DNA of 64,000 nucleotides. Origin: UMGS1975 sp959600905. GTDB taxonomy: Bacteria; Bacillota; Clostridia; Christensenellales; QAND01. Both the position numbers and the translations under genes were made by a program. Below the pieces are notes generated by a model. It saw only the letters and a list, made by a program, of their open reading frames with translations, searched no databases and was not told the origin of the DNA. The first letter of the stretch is position 1, and every line of letters begins with the position of its first letter. The stretch spans positions 62,001 through 126,000 of the forward strand of contig CAUGNO010000003.1 in NCBI GenBank assembly GCA_959600905.1, read 5' to 3'. Below are positions 24,322-32,916 of this stretch, piece after piece.

Positions 24322-24945
24322 TTCTACTTCTGTTATCACATTACCCGTACTACAACAAGTACTACACGATGAGGCTTTACATCGATTCTCAACATTTGCA
24401 TTGATCCACTGCCTTGTATGCTTATAGGCAACCTTTGTGCCGAATTTTAACCATCTGCTTCCATGTATGGTTTTTATCCGCGCTTTATGTCCGTGGTTTG
24501 GATTGTTCTTGTATATTCTTCTTAGCTTTCCAATTTCTTTTACATAGTCTTTATGAATCACAAAAAAATATGCCGACGATGACATTGAGATCAACCATTG
24601 ACTATTCCTATAAATATCTCCGCACGGATGCATCCAATCTTCGCGGTTTTCACGCAATTTTACATTCATTTGCCGTTCCTGAATCTTCAGCCATAAAAAT
24701 CCCGGAATCCACGTAAAGAATATCATAAGATAAACAATGCCTAGCAATACAAGGCTACAACATGCCATCACCAATACCGAAACACCGTATGACAGCGGCC
24801 ACCTTTCACCTCCAGACAGATATCTTATGCTAACCATTCCCACCAAAATCAGAAAGATAAATGGCCCTATGACTAGTAATCCGCGATACAGTTCCCAAAA
24901 CTTACGGCGTATGCTCAACGAGGATGCCGGGATGATCTTTTGCAT
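24319..24945 (-). CDS. Two-TM membrane protein of unknown function with a Cys-rich tail
   Basis: 208 residues. Two strong membrane segments (about 23-43, LLVIGPFIFLILVGMVSI, and 55-80, VLVMACCSLVLLGIVYLMIFF). A basic, soluble domain of about 110 residues then ends in a cysteine cluster (CKASSCSTCCSTG) close to the C-terminus. The family is not recognised. It stands alone between a convergent MFS gene and the initiator tRNA gene, whose terminator is just upstream. The AT-rich codon use and the absence of partners suggest a lineage-specific gene. Confidence 0.6.
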   Translation of the reverse strand: MQKIIPASSLSIRRKFWELYRGLLVIGPFIFLILVGMVSIRYLSGGERWPLSYGVSVLVMACCSLVLLGIVYLMIFFTWIPGFLWLKIQERQMNVKLRENREDWMHPCGDIYRNSQWLISMSSSAYFFVIHKDYVKEIGKLRRIYKNNPNHGHKARIKTIHGSRWLKFGTKVAYKHTRQWINANVENRCKASSCSTCCSTGNVITEVE

Positions 24946-25005
24946 TTTCTTTCTGTTCCTTTCCTTGGCCTGAGAAAAGTGAATCCCGTATACATGATAA
25001 CATAA

Positions 25006-25040
25006 AGAAAAAACCTGTAAACGTACTGTTTACAGGCTTT
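25006..25040 (-). terminator. Terminator of tRNA-fMet
   Basis: The stem CCTGTAAAC/GTTTACAGG with a 5-nt loop leads into a T-run on the minus strand, directly after the tRNA. Confidence 0.8.
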
Positions 25041-25043
25041 GAA

Positions 25044-25121
<78 letters not shown>

Positions 25122-25151
25122 ACGACTTAAGATAGTATAAAGCACTCTTAC

Positions 25152-26066
25152 TTATTTGTCAAGTATTGTTTCCAGTTTGCTTTGCAAATATCCATCTAAG
25201 CCATCTTTATCGCTGACAACGATCGTTTCTGTTTGCGCATTTTCCATGACAGATGCAATCACAGCCGCCCCACACACAACCACATCCGCTCTTTTTGCCT
25301 CCATACCCGGCAACCGCTTTCTTTCCTCCCTTTGCATCGTTGTGAGCCTGTGATACCAAGTTTGTATCATCTCGTATGAAAGCAAAAGTCCATGCACCTT
25401 GTCGGATCGATATACCGGCAATCCCAGCTCCAGCATCGCTAGCTGCGTTGCGGTTCCGCCCACTGCCATCATTTCTTTTGCCTTTCCCTGCAAAATTTCT
25501 GATGCCAATACGCTCGTCTGTTTTTTGCAATGATCCAGCAACGCCACTGCTTCGTCCTTTTGTATGGGATCATGCTTTAGAAATTCTTCCGTTAGTGTAA
25601 CACACCCCAACGGAATGGATTTTCCGTTCAGCACGCCTCCTACTTCCATTGTCAGCTCGGTAGAGCCTCCGCCTACATCCAAAACAGGCCATCCATTGGC
25701 CTGGCATCCATAATAAGCAGCCTTGGCCTCATCCTCTCCAGAAAGCAGCTCAGCGGCGACCCAGCCGCTGTCTGTCAATCGCTGTAAAAAAGCTATGCCA
25801 TTGTCCGCCTGCCTGGCTGCGCTCGTAGCATAGCACCAAACAGGCCGCAAGGTCCCCTTTGCCGCCGCATACTTAGCAAACTCGATTACGGCACTCTCTG
25901 TACGCGCCATCGCCTCTTCACAGAGATGCTTTTTCTGCGAAAGGCCCTGCCCAAGCCGTGTAATACATACCCTTTTTTCTTCCTCCCATGCCTGTCCTGC
26001 TTGTCTGCGCAGTAACAGCCTTACGGAATTTGTGCCAATATCAATGGCAGCCCATGCCCTTTCCAC
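25152..26066 (-). CDS. ppx: Ppx/GppA-type exopolyphosphatase
   Basis: 304 residues, the short single-module form. ASKHA-fold motifs are all present: phosphate-1 AAIDIGTNSVRLLL, the SGEDEAKAAYYG segment with the catalytic Glu, phosphate-2 VLDVGGGSTEL, and AVGGTATQLAM. It hydrolyses terminal phosphate from polyphosphate and/or the pentaphosphate of pppGpp. It lies after the S1-domain gene, from which it is separated by a terminator. It is also commonly found near this group in Firmicutes. The preference between polyP and pppGpp cannot be read from sequence. Confidence 0.9.
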   Translation of the reverse strand: MERAWAAIDIGTNSVRLLLRRQAGQAWEEEKRVCITRLGQGLSQKKHLCEEAMARTESAVIEFAKYAAAKGTLRPVWCYATSAARQADNGIAFLQRLTDSGWVAAELLSGEDEAKAAYYGCQANGWPVLDVGGGSTELTMEVGGVLNGKSIPLGCVTLTEEFLKHDPIQKDEAVALLDHCKKQTSVLASEILQGKAKEMMAVGGTATQLAMLELGLPVYRSDKVHGLLLSYEMIQTWYHRLTTMQREERKRLPGMEAKRADVVVCGAAVIASVMENAQTETIVVSDKDGLDGYLQSKLETILDK

Positions 26067-26081
26067 GTAAATCCTCCTTAT

Positions 26082-26114
26082 GAAAAAACCGCCACGTTGG
26101 GCGGGCGGTTTTTA
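26082..26114 (-). terminator. Terminator at the end of the yabP-yabR group
   Basis: The stem AAAAACCGCC/GGCGGTTTTT is followed by a T-run on the minus strand. It overlaps the stop of the S1-domain gene. Confidence 0.75.
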
Positions 26115-26474
26115 CCGGCGGCCTTTGCCGCCACTCTTTTTCCGAATATTGCGCTTTACATCCAGCTGCCGTTCCTCCGATTGCTTTAGGAAGCGGCTCA
26201 GCGTGTCTTCAAATTCTGCTTTGCTTTGCCTTGGCGGTTCTGGCGGCAATGCCTGCCGAATGGAAAGGCGAAGCCTCCCATTTTCATCCTCATCCAGCAG
26301 TTTCACGGTAACCTCATCCCCCACTGCCAAATGCTCATTGATGTCCTTCACATATCCTCTGGCTACTTCGCTGATATGTACTAGGCCCTTTCTTCCATCC
26401 TCTAGCTTTACAAACGCCCCAAAGGTGGTTACGCCCTCTACTACCCCGTTTAGCAGCTCACTTGTTTCCGCCAT
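26112..26474 (-). CDS. yabR: S1-domain RNA-binding protein (YabR-like)
   Basis: 120 residues. One S1 domain occupies residues ~8-75 (GVVEGVTTFGAFVKLEDGRK, GLVHISEVARGYV, VGDEVTVKLLDED, LRLSIRQA). A basic C-terminal tail (NIRKKSGGKGRR) is suited to RNA or ribosome binding. It follows divIC by about 35 nt, as yabR follows divIC in Bacillus subtilis, which supports the symbol. It probably acts as a general RNA-binding or ribosome-associated protein in the cytoplasm. The precise role is unknown. Confidence 0.88.
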   Translation of the reverse strand: MAETSELLNGVVEGVTTFGAFVKLEDGRKGLVHISEVARGYVKDINEHLAVGDEVTVKLLDEDENGRLRLSIRQALPPEPPRQSKAEFEDTLSRFLKQSEERQLDVKRNIRKKSGGKGRR

Positions 26475-26508
26475 ATTGTCTTATTTCAGCTCCTTAGTGA
26501 TATCTCTA

Positions 26509-26820
26509 TTATTCTTGGGGAATGCTGTCCAATACAAACCTCGTTTCCCCGTCCTTGACCCATCCAAGCTTTTCCCGCGCAATACTTTCGATGTATTCAT
26601 CGGTATTGGCGGCCTCCAACACATGCGTCAGCTTGTCCTTTTCCAGATCGTTGTCCGCTTGCTGATTCTGGAGATCCGTTTGTTTGCTGCGCAGCCTGTT
26701 CAATTCCACTTCTTGATGCCAGAAGGTAATCCCCACAAACACCAGCACTGTGCCCAATACCACAGCATAAAACCGGCGTGTGACGCGGAACTTTCTCTTT
26801 TTTGCTTTTGTTTCGCTCAC
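26509..26820 (-). CDS. divIC: Septum formation initiator DivIC/FtsB
   Basis: I choose GTG 26820, 6-7 nt after GGGAGGG, over the longer ATG at 26850, which has no SD. The result is 103 residues. A short basic cytoplasmic N-terminus and one membrane segment (FYAVVLGTVLVFVGITFW) are followed by a coiled coil (VELNRLRSKQTDLQNQQAD). The conserved DivIC/FtsB C-terminal motif is YIESIAREKLGWVKDGE. With FtsL and DivIB it forms the trimer that activates septal peptidoglycan synthesis. Gene order yabP-yabQ-divIC-yabR is the same as in Bacillus. Confidence 0.9.
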   Translation of the reverse strand: MSETKAKKRKFRVTRRFYAVVLGTVLVFVGITFWHQEVELNRLRSKQTDLQNQQADNDLEKDKLTHVLEAANTDEYIESIAREKLGWVKDGETRFVLDSIPQE

Positions 26821-26881
26821 AGATTGCCCTCCCATCTCGTTAAAATCCATCGGATTTCGGAATTTTTTTATTTAGTATAGA

Positions 26882-27256
26882 TTACTCTGTTTTCGTCTTT
26901 TTTTCAACCCTTGCCTTGCGCTTTTCACAGATTCGTTTCCATTTTGCCAAACACGCTTTTCTTCCGCGTTCTATCCATTGCATAGCCTTGGCGCCCGGCC
27001 CCAAATAGAAAATCGTAAACCCTAGGAAAAAAGCCAAAAAGGAAAATGCACGCAATGCGCCCTTTGCGACAAAAAACAGGCATGCCGCAAAAATGCCCGC
27101 AGCCCCCAGGCAAAACAGAAGATCCCAAATTGCTATCTTTCCCTTTTTTGTGCAATGACGACGGAAAACAGCACAGCAAGTATACCAAACAGCCGCCGCC
27201 ATGCCTGCACAAAAAAACATGATAAACTGGCCCGGCTGTATAAACATCCCACCCAT
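26882..27256 (-). CDS. yabQ: Spore cortex biosynthesis protein YabQ
   Basis: 124 residues (or 121 from the second ATG at 27247, which follows a GGGTGGG). Three to four hydrophobic segments cover nearly all of the first 85 residues, starting QFIMFFCAGMAAAVWYTC, and end in a basic cytoplasmic tail. This matches YabQ, a mother-cell membrane protein needed for cortex formation under sigma-E control in Bacillus. It starts 1-10 nt after the yabP stop, so the two are translationally linked. Confidence 0.85.
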   Translation of the reverse strand: MGGMFIQPGQFIMFFCAGMAAAVWYTCCAVFRRHCTKKGKIAIWDLLFCLGAAGIFAACLFFVAKGALRAFSFLAFFLGFTIFYLGPGAKAMQWIERGRKACLAKWKRICEKRKARVEKKTKTE

Positions 27257-27257
27257 A

Positions 27258-27548
27258 TCAACGTCTAAAAATACGGGCGAGCAGCGGCCTGGATTCCTCT
27301 TCGTCGTCCTGATAGGTCACCCCGTCGATCAGCCCAGACACAATAAACTGCCCATCCTCTAGATTCAGCCGATCAATATGCAGGCCCTCTCCCTCGATGC
27401 TGAGCATACCGACCGCGGTAAATAATATGACCTCTTCTTCGCAAAAGCTGCCCAGCTCCTCTACCCCGGTCACAATCGCCTTTTGTCTGCTTTCCATCTG
27501 CAGCGAATGGCTGCCCACCATCCGCCTTGTTTCCATATCTCTCTGCAA
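27258..27548 (-). CDS. yabP: Sporulation protein YabP
   Basis: 96 residues from TTG 27548, which is 8 nt from AAGGAGGG. The ATG four codons later would be too far. The YabP/YqfC core is clear: HSLQMESRQKAIVTGVEEL, FTAVGMLSIEGEGLHI and LNLEDGQFIVSG. A small soluble protein that pairs with YabQ in spore cortex assembly. The SD is embedded in the right arm of the hairpin at 27556-27577, so translation may depend on opening that stem. Confidence 0.9.
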   Translation of the reverse strand: MQRDMETRRMVGSHSLQMESRQKAIVTGVEELGSFCEEEVILFTAVGMLSIEGEGLHIDRLNLEDGQFIVSGLIDGVTYQDDEEESRPLLARIFRR

Positions 27549-27551
27549 AGT

Positions 27552-27577
27552 AAAAACCCTCCTTCATTAAGGAGGGT
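27552..27577 (-). terminator. Hairpin that is both prfB terminator and yabP SD-sequestering stem
   Basis: A perfect 9-bp stem (ACCCTCCTT/AAGGAGGGT) with a 4-nt loop is followed on the minus strand by TTTTTA. The downstream arm AAGGAGGG is the SD of yabP. Confidence 0.7.
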
Positions 27578-27615
27578 ATGCGTATGTGGTTGTCATTATG
27601 TGTACAAAGTATTTT

Positions 27616-28714
27616 TTAGCTTCTCACAAGATATTCTGTGATAAACATATCCAGATCGCCATCCATAACGCTTTGGATGTTACCCGTCTCTACCCCCGTC
27701 CTATGGTCCTTGACCATGGAATAAGGGTGAAACACATAACTGCGGATCTGGCTGCCCCATTCGATCTTTTTCATATCCCCGGCGATCTCTGCCTGCTTTT
27801 CCTCACGCTCACGTTCCTTGAGCTCTAACAGCTTACTTTTCAGCATACGCATCGCTGTTTCACGGTTTTGGATCTGGCTTCGTTCATTCTGGCACTGTAC
27901 CACAATGCCTGTCGGAATATGCGTAATGCGGATAGCGGATTCCGTCTTGTTGACATGCTGGCCGCCGGCGCCGCTGCTGCGGTAGGTATCCACCCTCAGC
28001 TCGTCCATATTGATCTCTATCTCATCGTCATTTTCGATCATCGGCATTACATCCAGCGAGGCAAACGATGTATGACGGCGTCCGGACGCATCAAAGGGGG
28101 AAATGCGCACCAGCCGATGCACGCCTTTTTCTGCTTTTAGGTATCCGTATACATCCTGTCCGCTTACCTCAAACGAAACGCTCTTGATGCCTGCCTCGTC
28201 GCCTTCCAGCAGATCCAACAGCTTTACCTCGTAGCCCTTCTTTTCACAATAGCGGGTATACATGCGGTACAGCATCTGCGTCCAGTCCTGTGCTTCCGTG
28301 CCGCCGGCGCCGGCATGCAGCGACAAAATCGCATCATTGTGATCGTACTCGCCCTTTAGCATCGTAGCCAGCCTCAGCTGTTCTACGCGGCCATCCAGCG
28401 ACTCTGTCTCCCTTTCAATCTCCTTGGCCATGTCATCGTCATACTCAGCCATAACCATCTCACAAAGATCCAGCGTATCGCTTACGCCGTCATGCAGCTG
28501 CTCATATTGCTGAATTCTATCGTTGACGTCCTTGAGCTGTTTATTCACCTTTTGCGCCGCATCCGGGTCGTCCCAAAAGCCCGGCGCCTCCATCTGTTCG
28601 GAATATCCCTTGGCCTGTTCCCTCAGCTTGGAGAGGTCAAAGGGACTCACCTGCCTTTTGAAGTACTTCCATCATCTGTTCCAGACGGGATTTGCATTGA
28701 TCCAGTTGAATCAA
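27616..28714 (-). CDS. prfB: Peptide chain release factor 2, with programmed +1 frameshift
   Basis: Class I release factor for UAA and UGA. The gene starts at TTG 28714, 6 nt after GGAGGAGA, and encodes 25 codons before an in-frame TGA at 28639-28637. Translation must shift +1 at CTT-TGA-C into the long frame, giving about 365 residues. The upstream SD-like AGGTGAG lies 3 nt before CTT, as in the canonical RF2 autoregulatory site. The GGQ motif appears as SSGAGGQHVNKTESA, and the Ser-Pro-Phe stop-recognition motif as ISPFDASGRRH. It sits 12 nt after secA, the usual order. A hairpin terminates it. Confidence 0.95.
28634..28655 (-). promoter_or_regulatory. Programmed +1 frameshift site of prfB
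   Basis: On the minus strand AGGTGAG-TCC-CTT-TGA-C consists of an internal SD, a 3-nt spacer, a slippery CTT and a UGA recognised by RF2 itself. Low RF2 favours the shift and raises RF2 synthesis. Confidence 0.9.
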
Positions 28715-28726
28715 AATTCTCTCCTC

Positions 28727-31426
28727 CTACGCGTTTTTTCCACAACAGTTTTTATATTTTTTGCCGCTTCCGCACGGACAAGGGTCATTACGCCCGACCT
28801 GCGGCTTTGCTTTGGCGGGCTCTTTGCTTTTCCCCTTCCAGGATTGATCTGCATTTTCCACCGTAGCATTGGCTTCCTTGGCTACCTGCTTGCGCTCCGG
28901 CGCAGACTGTATATTCAAGTGGAACAGCATCATCAGCGTATCCTCTTGAATGCTATGCGTCATGTTCTCAAACATATCGTAGCCTTCAAATTTATATTCC
29001 ACGACAGGATCCCTTTGGCCATAGGCACGTAAACCGATGCCTTGCCGCAGCTGATCCATCTCATCGATATGATCCATCCAATGGTCATCTACGCAGCGCA
29101 GCAGAACCACACGCTCAATTTCCCGCATATCCACATTGGACTCGGCAATTTTCTGTTCCCTCTGTTCATACGCCTGGTGTACCAAATCGGTAATGCGCTT
29201 TGTCAGGTCTTTGCGCGTCAAGCGATCAATGTTTTCCCCGTCTTGTACGATGCGCACGCCTTGCGGCAGGCACAGCCTGGCAAAGTAGGCCTGCAGGCCG
29301 TCTAGATCCCATTCTTCCGGCAGCACGTTCTCCTGGCAGTAAATATCCACAGCCCGCTGCACCAGCGTATCCTGCATCTCCTGGATGTTGGCCTTCATAT
29401 CCTCACCCATGAGCACGGCGCGCCGCTGCGCATAGATGATTTCACGCTGCTGATTCATCACATCGTCATACTGCAAAACATGCTTACGAATTTCAAAGTT
29501 GCGCGATTCAATGCGGCGCTGTGCCGATTCGATCTGTTTGGACAGCATCTTTACATCCATCGCCACCTCATCGCCAGGATTCAGCCGCTCCATCAGCCCC
29601 TGTATGCGTTCAGAGCCGAATAGGCGCATCAAGTCGTCTTCCAGCGCCACATAGAATCGAGACGAGCCAGGGTCGCCCTGACGCCCGGCGCGGCCGCGCA
29701 GCTGGTTGTCAATCCGGCGGGATTCATGCCGTTCTGTACCGATGATGTGTAGGCCGCCCGCTTCCACAACCTTAGCATGCTCCTCTTGGCATACCGCATT
29801 GAATTTATCATACAGCTCCTGATATTTTGCGCGTGCCTTTAAAATTTCTTCATCCTGCGTATCTGCATGGGATACGGCATCCTCTATCCTTTCATCCTCG
29901 TATTTGAGACGGCGCATCTCTCTCCTTGCCAAAAATTCCGGATTGCCTCCCAAGATAATGTCGGTACCACGGCCTGCCATGTTGGTGGCAATCGTCACCG
30001 CGCCGTACTTGCCGGCCTGCGCCACGATTTCTGCTTCCTTTGCATGGTTTTTCGCGTTCAGCACCTCATGCTTTACGCCTCGTTTTTTCAGCATGCTGGA
30101 AAGCAGCTCGCTCTTTTCCACCGAAACGGTACCTACCAAGATGGGGCGCCCGCTCTCGTGTACCTCAACGATCTCATCCACCACAGCCCGCATCTTACCG
30201 TCTATGGTAGAGAATACAACATCGTTTTCATCTTTACGGATCATCGGCTTATGCGTCGGAATACTCACGACATCCAGCCCGTAGATTCCCTGGAATTCCT
30301 CTTCCTCGGTTTTGGCCGTACCCGTCATACCGCTAAGCTTTTTATACATGCGGAAATAGTTCTGGAACGTGATGGTCGCCAGCGTCTTGCTTTCATTTTG
30401 CACCTTCACGCCTTCTTTGGCCTCAATCGCCTGGTGCAGCCCTTCGCTGTACCGGCGCCCGATCATCAATCGTCCGGTAAACTCGTCTACGATGATAACC
30501 TGCCCTTCCTGCACGACATAGTCCACATCGCGCTTAAACAGCACATGGGCCTTCAATGCTTGGTTGATATGGTGGTTGAGCTCCGTGTTGTCTATGTCGG
30601 AAAGGTTGTCCACATGGAACGCCTGCTCGGCCTTGCGCACCCCTTCTTCCGTCAGCGTTACCGCCTTCATCTTTTCATCCACGGTATAGTCGTCTTCTGC
30701 CTTTAAGCGCTGTACAAATCTGTCCGCACGGGTATACATCTCCGTGGATTTATCCCCGCGGCCGGAAATAATCAGCGGCGTCCTCGCTTCGTCGATGAGA
30801 ATGGAGTCCACCTCGTCGACGATGGCATAATGCAAGGGGCGCTGCACCATCTGCTCTTTGTAGATCACCATATTATCCCGCAGGTAATCAAATCCATATT
30901 CGTTGTTTGTCCCATAGGTAATATCGCACGCATAATTGGCCCTGCGCTCGTTGGCGTCCATATCATGGACAATAAGCCCTACGCTCATGCCCAAAAAGCG
31001 GTATATCTTCCCCATCCACTCGCTGTCGCGCTTTGCCAGGTAATCGTTGACCGTAACAATGTGTACACCCTTGCCTTCCAGCGCGTTTAAGTAAGCCGGC
31101 AGCGTTGCAACCAGCGTTTTACCTTCGCCGGTACGCATTTCAGCAATACGGCCTTGATGTAGCACAATACCGCCCAAAACCTGTACGCGGAAATGCTTCA
31201 TGCCGGTGGTCCGCACACTGGCTTCCCGCACAGCGGCAAACGCTTCCGGCAAAAGATCGTCCAACGTTTCTCCCTGTTTTAATCTGTCTTTGAATTGCTG
31301 CGTTTTCCCTCGCAGCTCCTCATCCGTCAATTTTGCATAGCTTTGCTCCAGTGCTTCTACCTGGTCCGCTATCTTATTCAACGGTTTGATTGGGTCATTG
31401 CCCAATATTTTTTTGAAAAAGGACAC
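28727..31426 (-). CDS. secA: Preprotein translocase ATPase SecA
   Basis: 899 residues, full length. DEAD-type motor with Walker A MRTGEGKTLVATLPAY, Walker B in VDEVDSILIDEARTPLI, and the preprotein cross-linking and helical scaffold domains. NBD2 contains TNMAGRGTDIILGGN and RGRAGRQGDPGSSRF. The C-terminal zinc tail CPCGSGKKYKNCCGK binds SecB-like partners or membranes in other species. It drives unfolded preproteins, such as the Rhs protein and lipoproteins of this window, through SecYEG. The order hpf-secA-prfB is the common one in Firmicutes. Confidence 0.98.
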   Translation of the reverse strand: MSFFKKILGNDPIKPLNKIADQVEALEQSYAKLTDEELRGKTQQFKDRLKQGETLDDLLPEAFAAVREASVRTTGMKHFRVQVLGGIVLHQGRIAEMRTGEGKTLVATLPAYLNALEGKGVHIVTVNDYLAKRDSEWMGKIYRFLGMSVGLIVHDMDANERRANYACDITYGTNNEYGFDYLRDNMVIYKEQMVQRPLHYAIVDEVDSILIDEARTPLIISGRGDKSTEMYTRADRFVQRLKAEDDYTVDEKMKAVTLTEEGVRKAEQAFHVDNLSDIDNTELNHHINQALKAHVLFKRDVDYVVQEGQVIIVDEFTGRLMIGRRYSEGLHQAIEAKEGVKVQNESKTLATITFQNYFRMYKKLSGMTGTAKTEEEEFQGIYGLDVVSIPTHKPMIRKDENDVVFSTIDGKMRAVVDEIVEVHESGRPILVGTVSVEKSELLSSMLKKRGVKHEVLNAKNHAKEAEIVAQAGKYGAVTIATNMAGRGTDIILGGNPEFLARREMRRLKYEDERIEDAVSHADTQDEEILKARAKYQELYDKFNAVCQEEHAKVVEAGGLHIIGTERHESRRIDNQLRGRAGRQGDPGSSRFYVALEDDLMRLFGSERIQGLMERLNPGDEVAMDVKMLSKQIESAQRRIESRNFEIRKHVLQYDDVMNQQREIIYAQRRAVLMGEDMKANIQEMQDTLVQRAVDIYCQENVLPEEWDLDGLQAYFARLCLPQGVRIVQDGENIDRLTRKDLTKRITDLVHQAYEQREQKIAESNVDMREIERVVLLRCVDDHWMDHIDEMDQLRQGIGLRAYGQRDPVVEYKFEGYDMFENMTHSIQEDTLMMLFHLNIQSAPERKQVAKEANATVENADQSWKGKSKEPAKAKPQVGRNDPCPCGSGKKYKNCCGKNA

Positions 31427-31592
31427 CCCTAGCCCTCCTTATTTACATTTTCCTAAAATTGGTCATCGTTCATTGTATCATCATTTTTTCGGCCAAGCAA
31501 TGAAATTGCCGTTAACTCTCGGGGAAAAAGCCCCTTTTCTCGCTTTTTACTGCCAGAACCAGCCTCTGCCCGGGAAATATCCCTCGGCCGAT

Positions 31593-31622
31593 AAAAAGAG
31601 CCGGCAGCTGCCGGCTCTTTAA
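31593..31622 (-). terminator. Terminator between hpf and secA
   Basis: The stem AAAGAGCCGGC/GCCGGCTCTTT is followed by a T-run on the minus strand, after the hpf stop. Confidence 0.8.
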
Positions 31623-31630
31623 GCATCGGG

Positions 31631-32176
31631 CTATCTAGAAGTTTCAATCAGCCCATAGTTGCCATCTTTGCGCTTGTAGATCACATTGATCTCTCCTGTC
31701 TCTCCATCTTCAAAGACAAAGAAGGAATGCCCCAGCATATCCATCTGAAGCGCCGCCTCTTCCTTCATCATAGGCTTCATCGGAATGCTCTTGGTGCGCA
31801 CGATCGTGGGCTGCGCCTCCTCTTGTGCCGCCAGGGTTTCATCTGCCGTTAAAAACTGGGGTTCCATCTCCTTGAGCGCCCCATCCCGCAGATGGCGTTC
31901 CCACCGCGTCCTATGCTTTACGATTTGGCGTTCCAGCTTTTTACAGGCGTTATCCAGCGAAGCATATACATCGCCGGTCGCCTCCTCGCTGCGCAACAAA
32001 CCGCCCCCAAAGATCACTGTGATCTCCACGACCTGGCGGCCCCGCAGCATGGACAGCATCACCTTGGCTTCCGTATCTTTCCGGAAATACTTATCCAATT
32101 TGTCCACACGTTTTGTGATCACGTCCCGCAAATAATCCGAGACTTCCATACCCTTGCCGTTGATCGAAATACGCAT
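31631..32176 (-). CDS. hpf: Ribosome hibernation-promoting factor, long form (HPF/RaiA)
   Basis: 181 residues. The N-terminal S30AE domain (MRISINGKGMEVSDYLRD, KLDKYFRKDTEAKVM) binds the decoding region of the 30S subunit. A linker leads to a C-terminal dimerisation domain of the long form (HSFFVFEDGETGEINVIYKR). It pairs 70S ribosomes into inactive 100S dimers in stationary phase or dormancy, relevant in a sporulating cell. A candidate promoter is TTGCCA-17-TATATA at 32240-32212. A direct repeat of TGAACGTT (32193-32211) lies between the -10 and the SD. Confidence 0.95.
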   Translation of the reverse strand: MRISINGKGMEVSDYLRDVITKRVDKLDKYFRKDTEAKVMLSMLRGRQVVEITVIFGGGLLRSEEATGDVYASLDNACKKLERQIVKHRTRWERHLRDGALKEMEPQFLTADETLAAQEEAQPTIVRTKSIPMKPMMKEEAALQMDMLGHSFFVFEDGETGEINVIYKRKDGNYGLIETSR

Positions 32177-32290
32177 CTATTTCACTCCTTTCAACGTTCA
32201 CATAACGTTCATATATAGTATACCACGCAACCCATGGCAAATACAGCGCTGCTGTGGCAAAGGGCCAACAAAATCAGAGAAAAATCCTAC

Positions 32291-32318
32291 AAAAAAAGCC
32301 CGCATGCTGCGGGCTTTG
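32291..32318 (-). terminator. Terminator after the zinc-ribbon gene
   Basis: The ten-base stem AAAGCCCGCA/TGCGGGCTTT with a 3-nt loop is followed by a T-run on the minus strand. Confidence 0.8.
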
Positions 32319-32328
32319 GGTACAGGGG

Positions 32329-32601
32329 TTATTGATTGCGCATCTGTGCAAAGCATTCACTGCAATAGACCGGTTTGTCGTTTTTCGGAATAAAGGGTAC
32401 TTCCGTCTCCGCGCCGCATTTTGCGCAAACGGTGCGATAGCTTACTTTTTCGCGGTGCGCATTTTTCTTTGCAGCCCTGCATTCACGACACCGAACAGGA
32501 TCATTCAAGAATCCTTTTTCTGCGAAAAATTCTTGTTCTCCAGCGGTAAATACAAATTCCTGTCCGCAGTCGCGGCACACAAGCGTCTTGTCCTGGTACA
32601 T
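32329..32601 (-). CDS. Small zinc-ribbon protein (four CxxC pairs)
   Basis: 90 residues. Two zinc-ribbon units: CRDCGQEF with CRECRAAK, and CAKCGAET with CSECFAQM. The first belongs to the probable zinc-binding CxxCxxxF family often found in Clostridia (VCRDCGQEFVFTAGEQEFF). Proteins of this type are small and cytoplasmic, probably binding nucleic acid or ribosomes, but have no proven function. The gene lies directly downstream of the candidate raiA RNA with no terminator between, so it may be expressed from the same promoter. Confidence 0.85.
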   Translation of the reverse strand: MYQDKTLVCRDCGQEFVFTAGEQEFFAEKGFLNDPVRCRECRAAKKNAHREKVSYRTVCAKCGAETEVPFIPKNDKPVYCSECFAQMRNQ

Positions 32602-32629
32602 TTTTTTCCCTCGCTTTGATTTTTTAACA

Positions 32630-32912
32630 ACAGTCGAACAGCATCGGCTGACCTGGTCTTTGTCCCCACATCCGCCGGCTGGAGGGTTCGCTCCTAAGGC
32701 CTTTGCCTCCCCACTACTACCCCTCTCAGGAATCTTACATTTGACGGATGCCCAACCGAAGTTTGTCTTTCCTACAAAGCAAGTGCCTGGCCGGTCTTAC
32801 CTCTAAACTGCCCCATGATCACCGCTCTTTGAACGGCTTACGTGGATCGCTTCGCCCGCAGCTGGCATCGATTTTCAACCACAGACCCGAGTTCGTCCAA
32901 CCATTATTGTAC
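32630..32912 (-). ncRNA. Candidate raiA noncoding RNA
   Basis: A gene-free stretch of about 280 nt between comFC and the zinc-ribbon gene, close to hpf (raiA), which is the genomic position in which the raiA-motif RNA is known. It is GC-richer than its surroundings. It starts about 7 nt after a good promoter (32917-32945) and contains long-range pairings such as GCATCCG/CGGATG and GAGGG/CCCTC. Conserved-looking blocks on the minus strand include AAGACCGGCCAGGCACTTGC and CAGCCGATGCTGTTCGACTG. No plausible ORF occupies it on either strand. I recall the class by context and pattern, and a covariance-model search would settle it. Confidence 0.65.
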
Positions 32913-32916
32913 CCTC

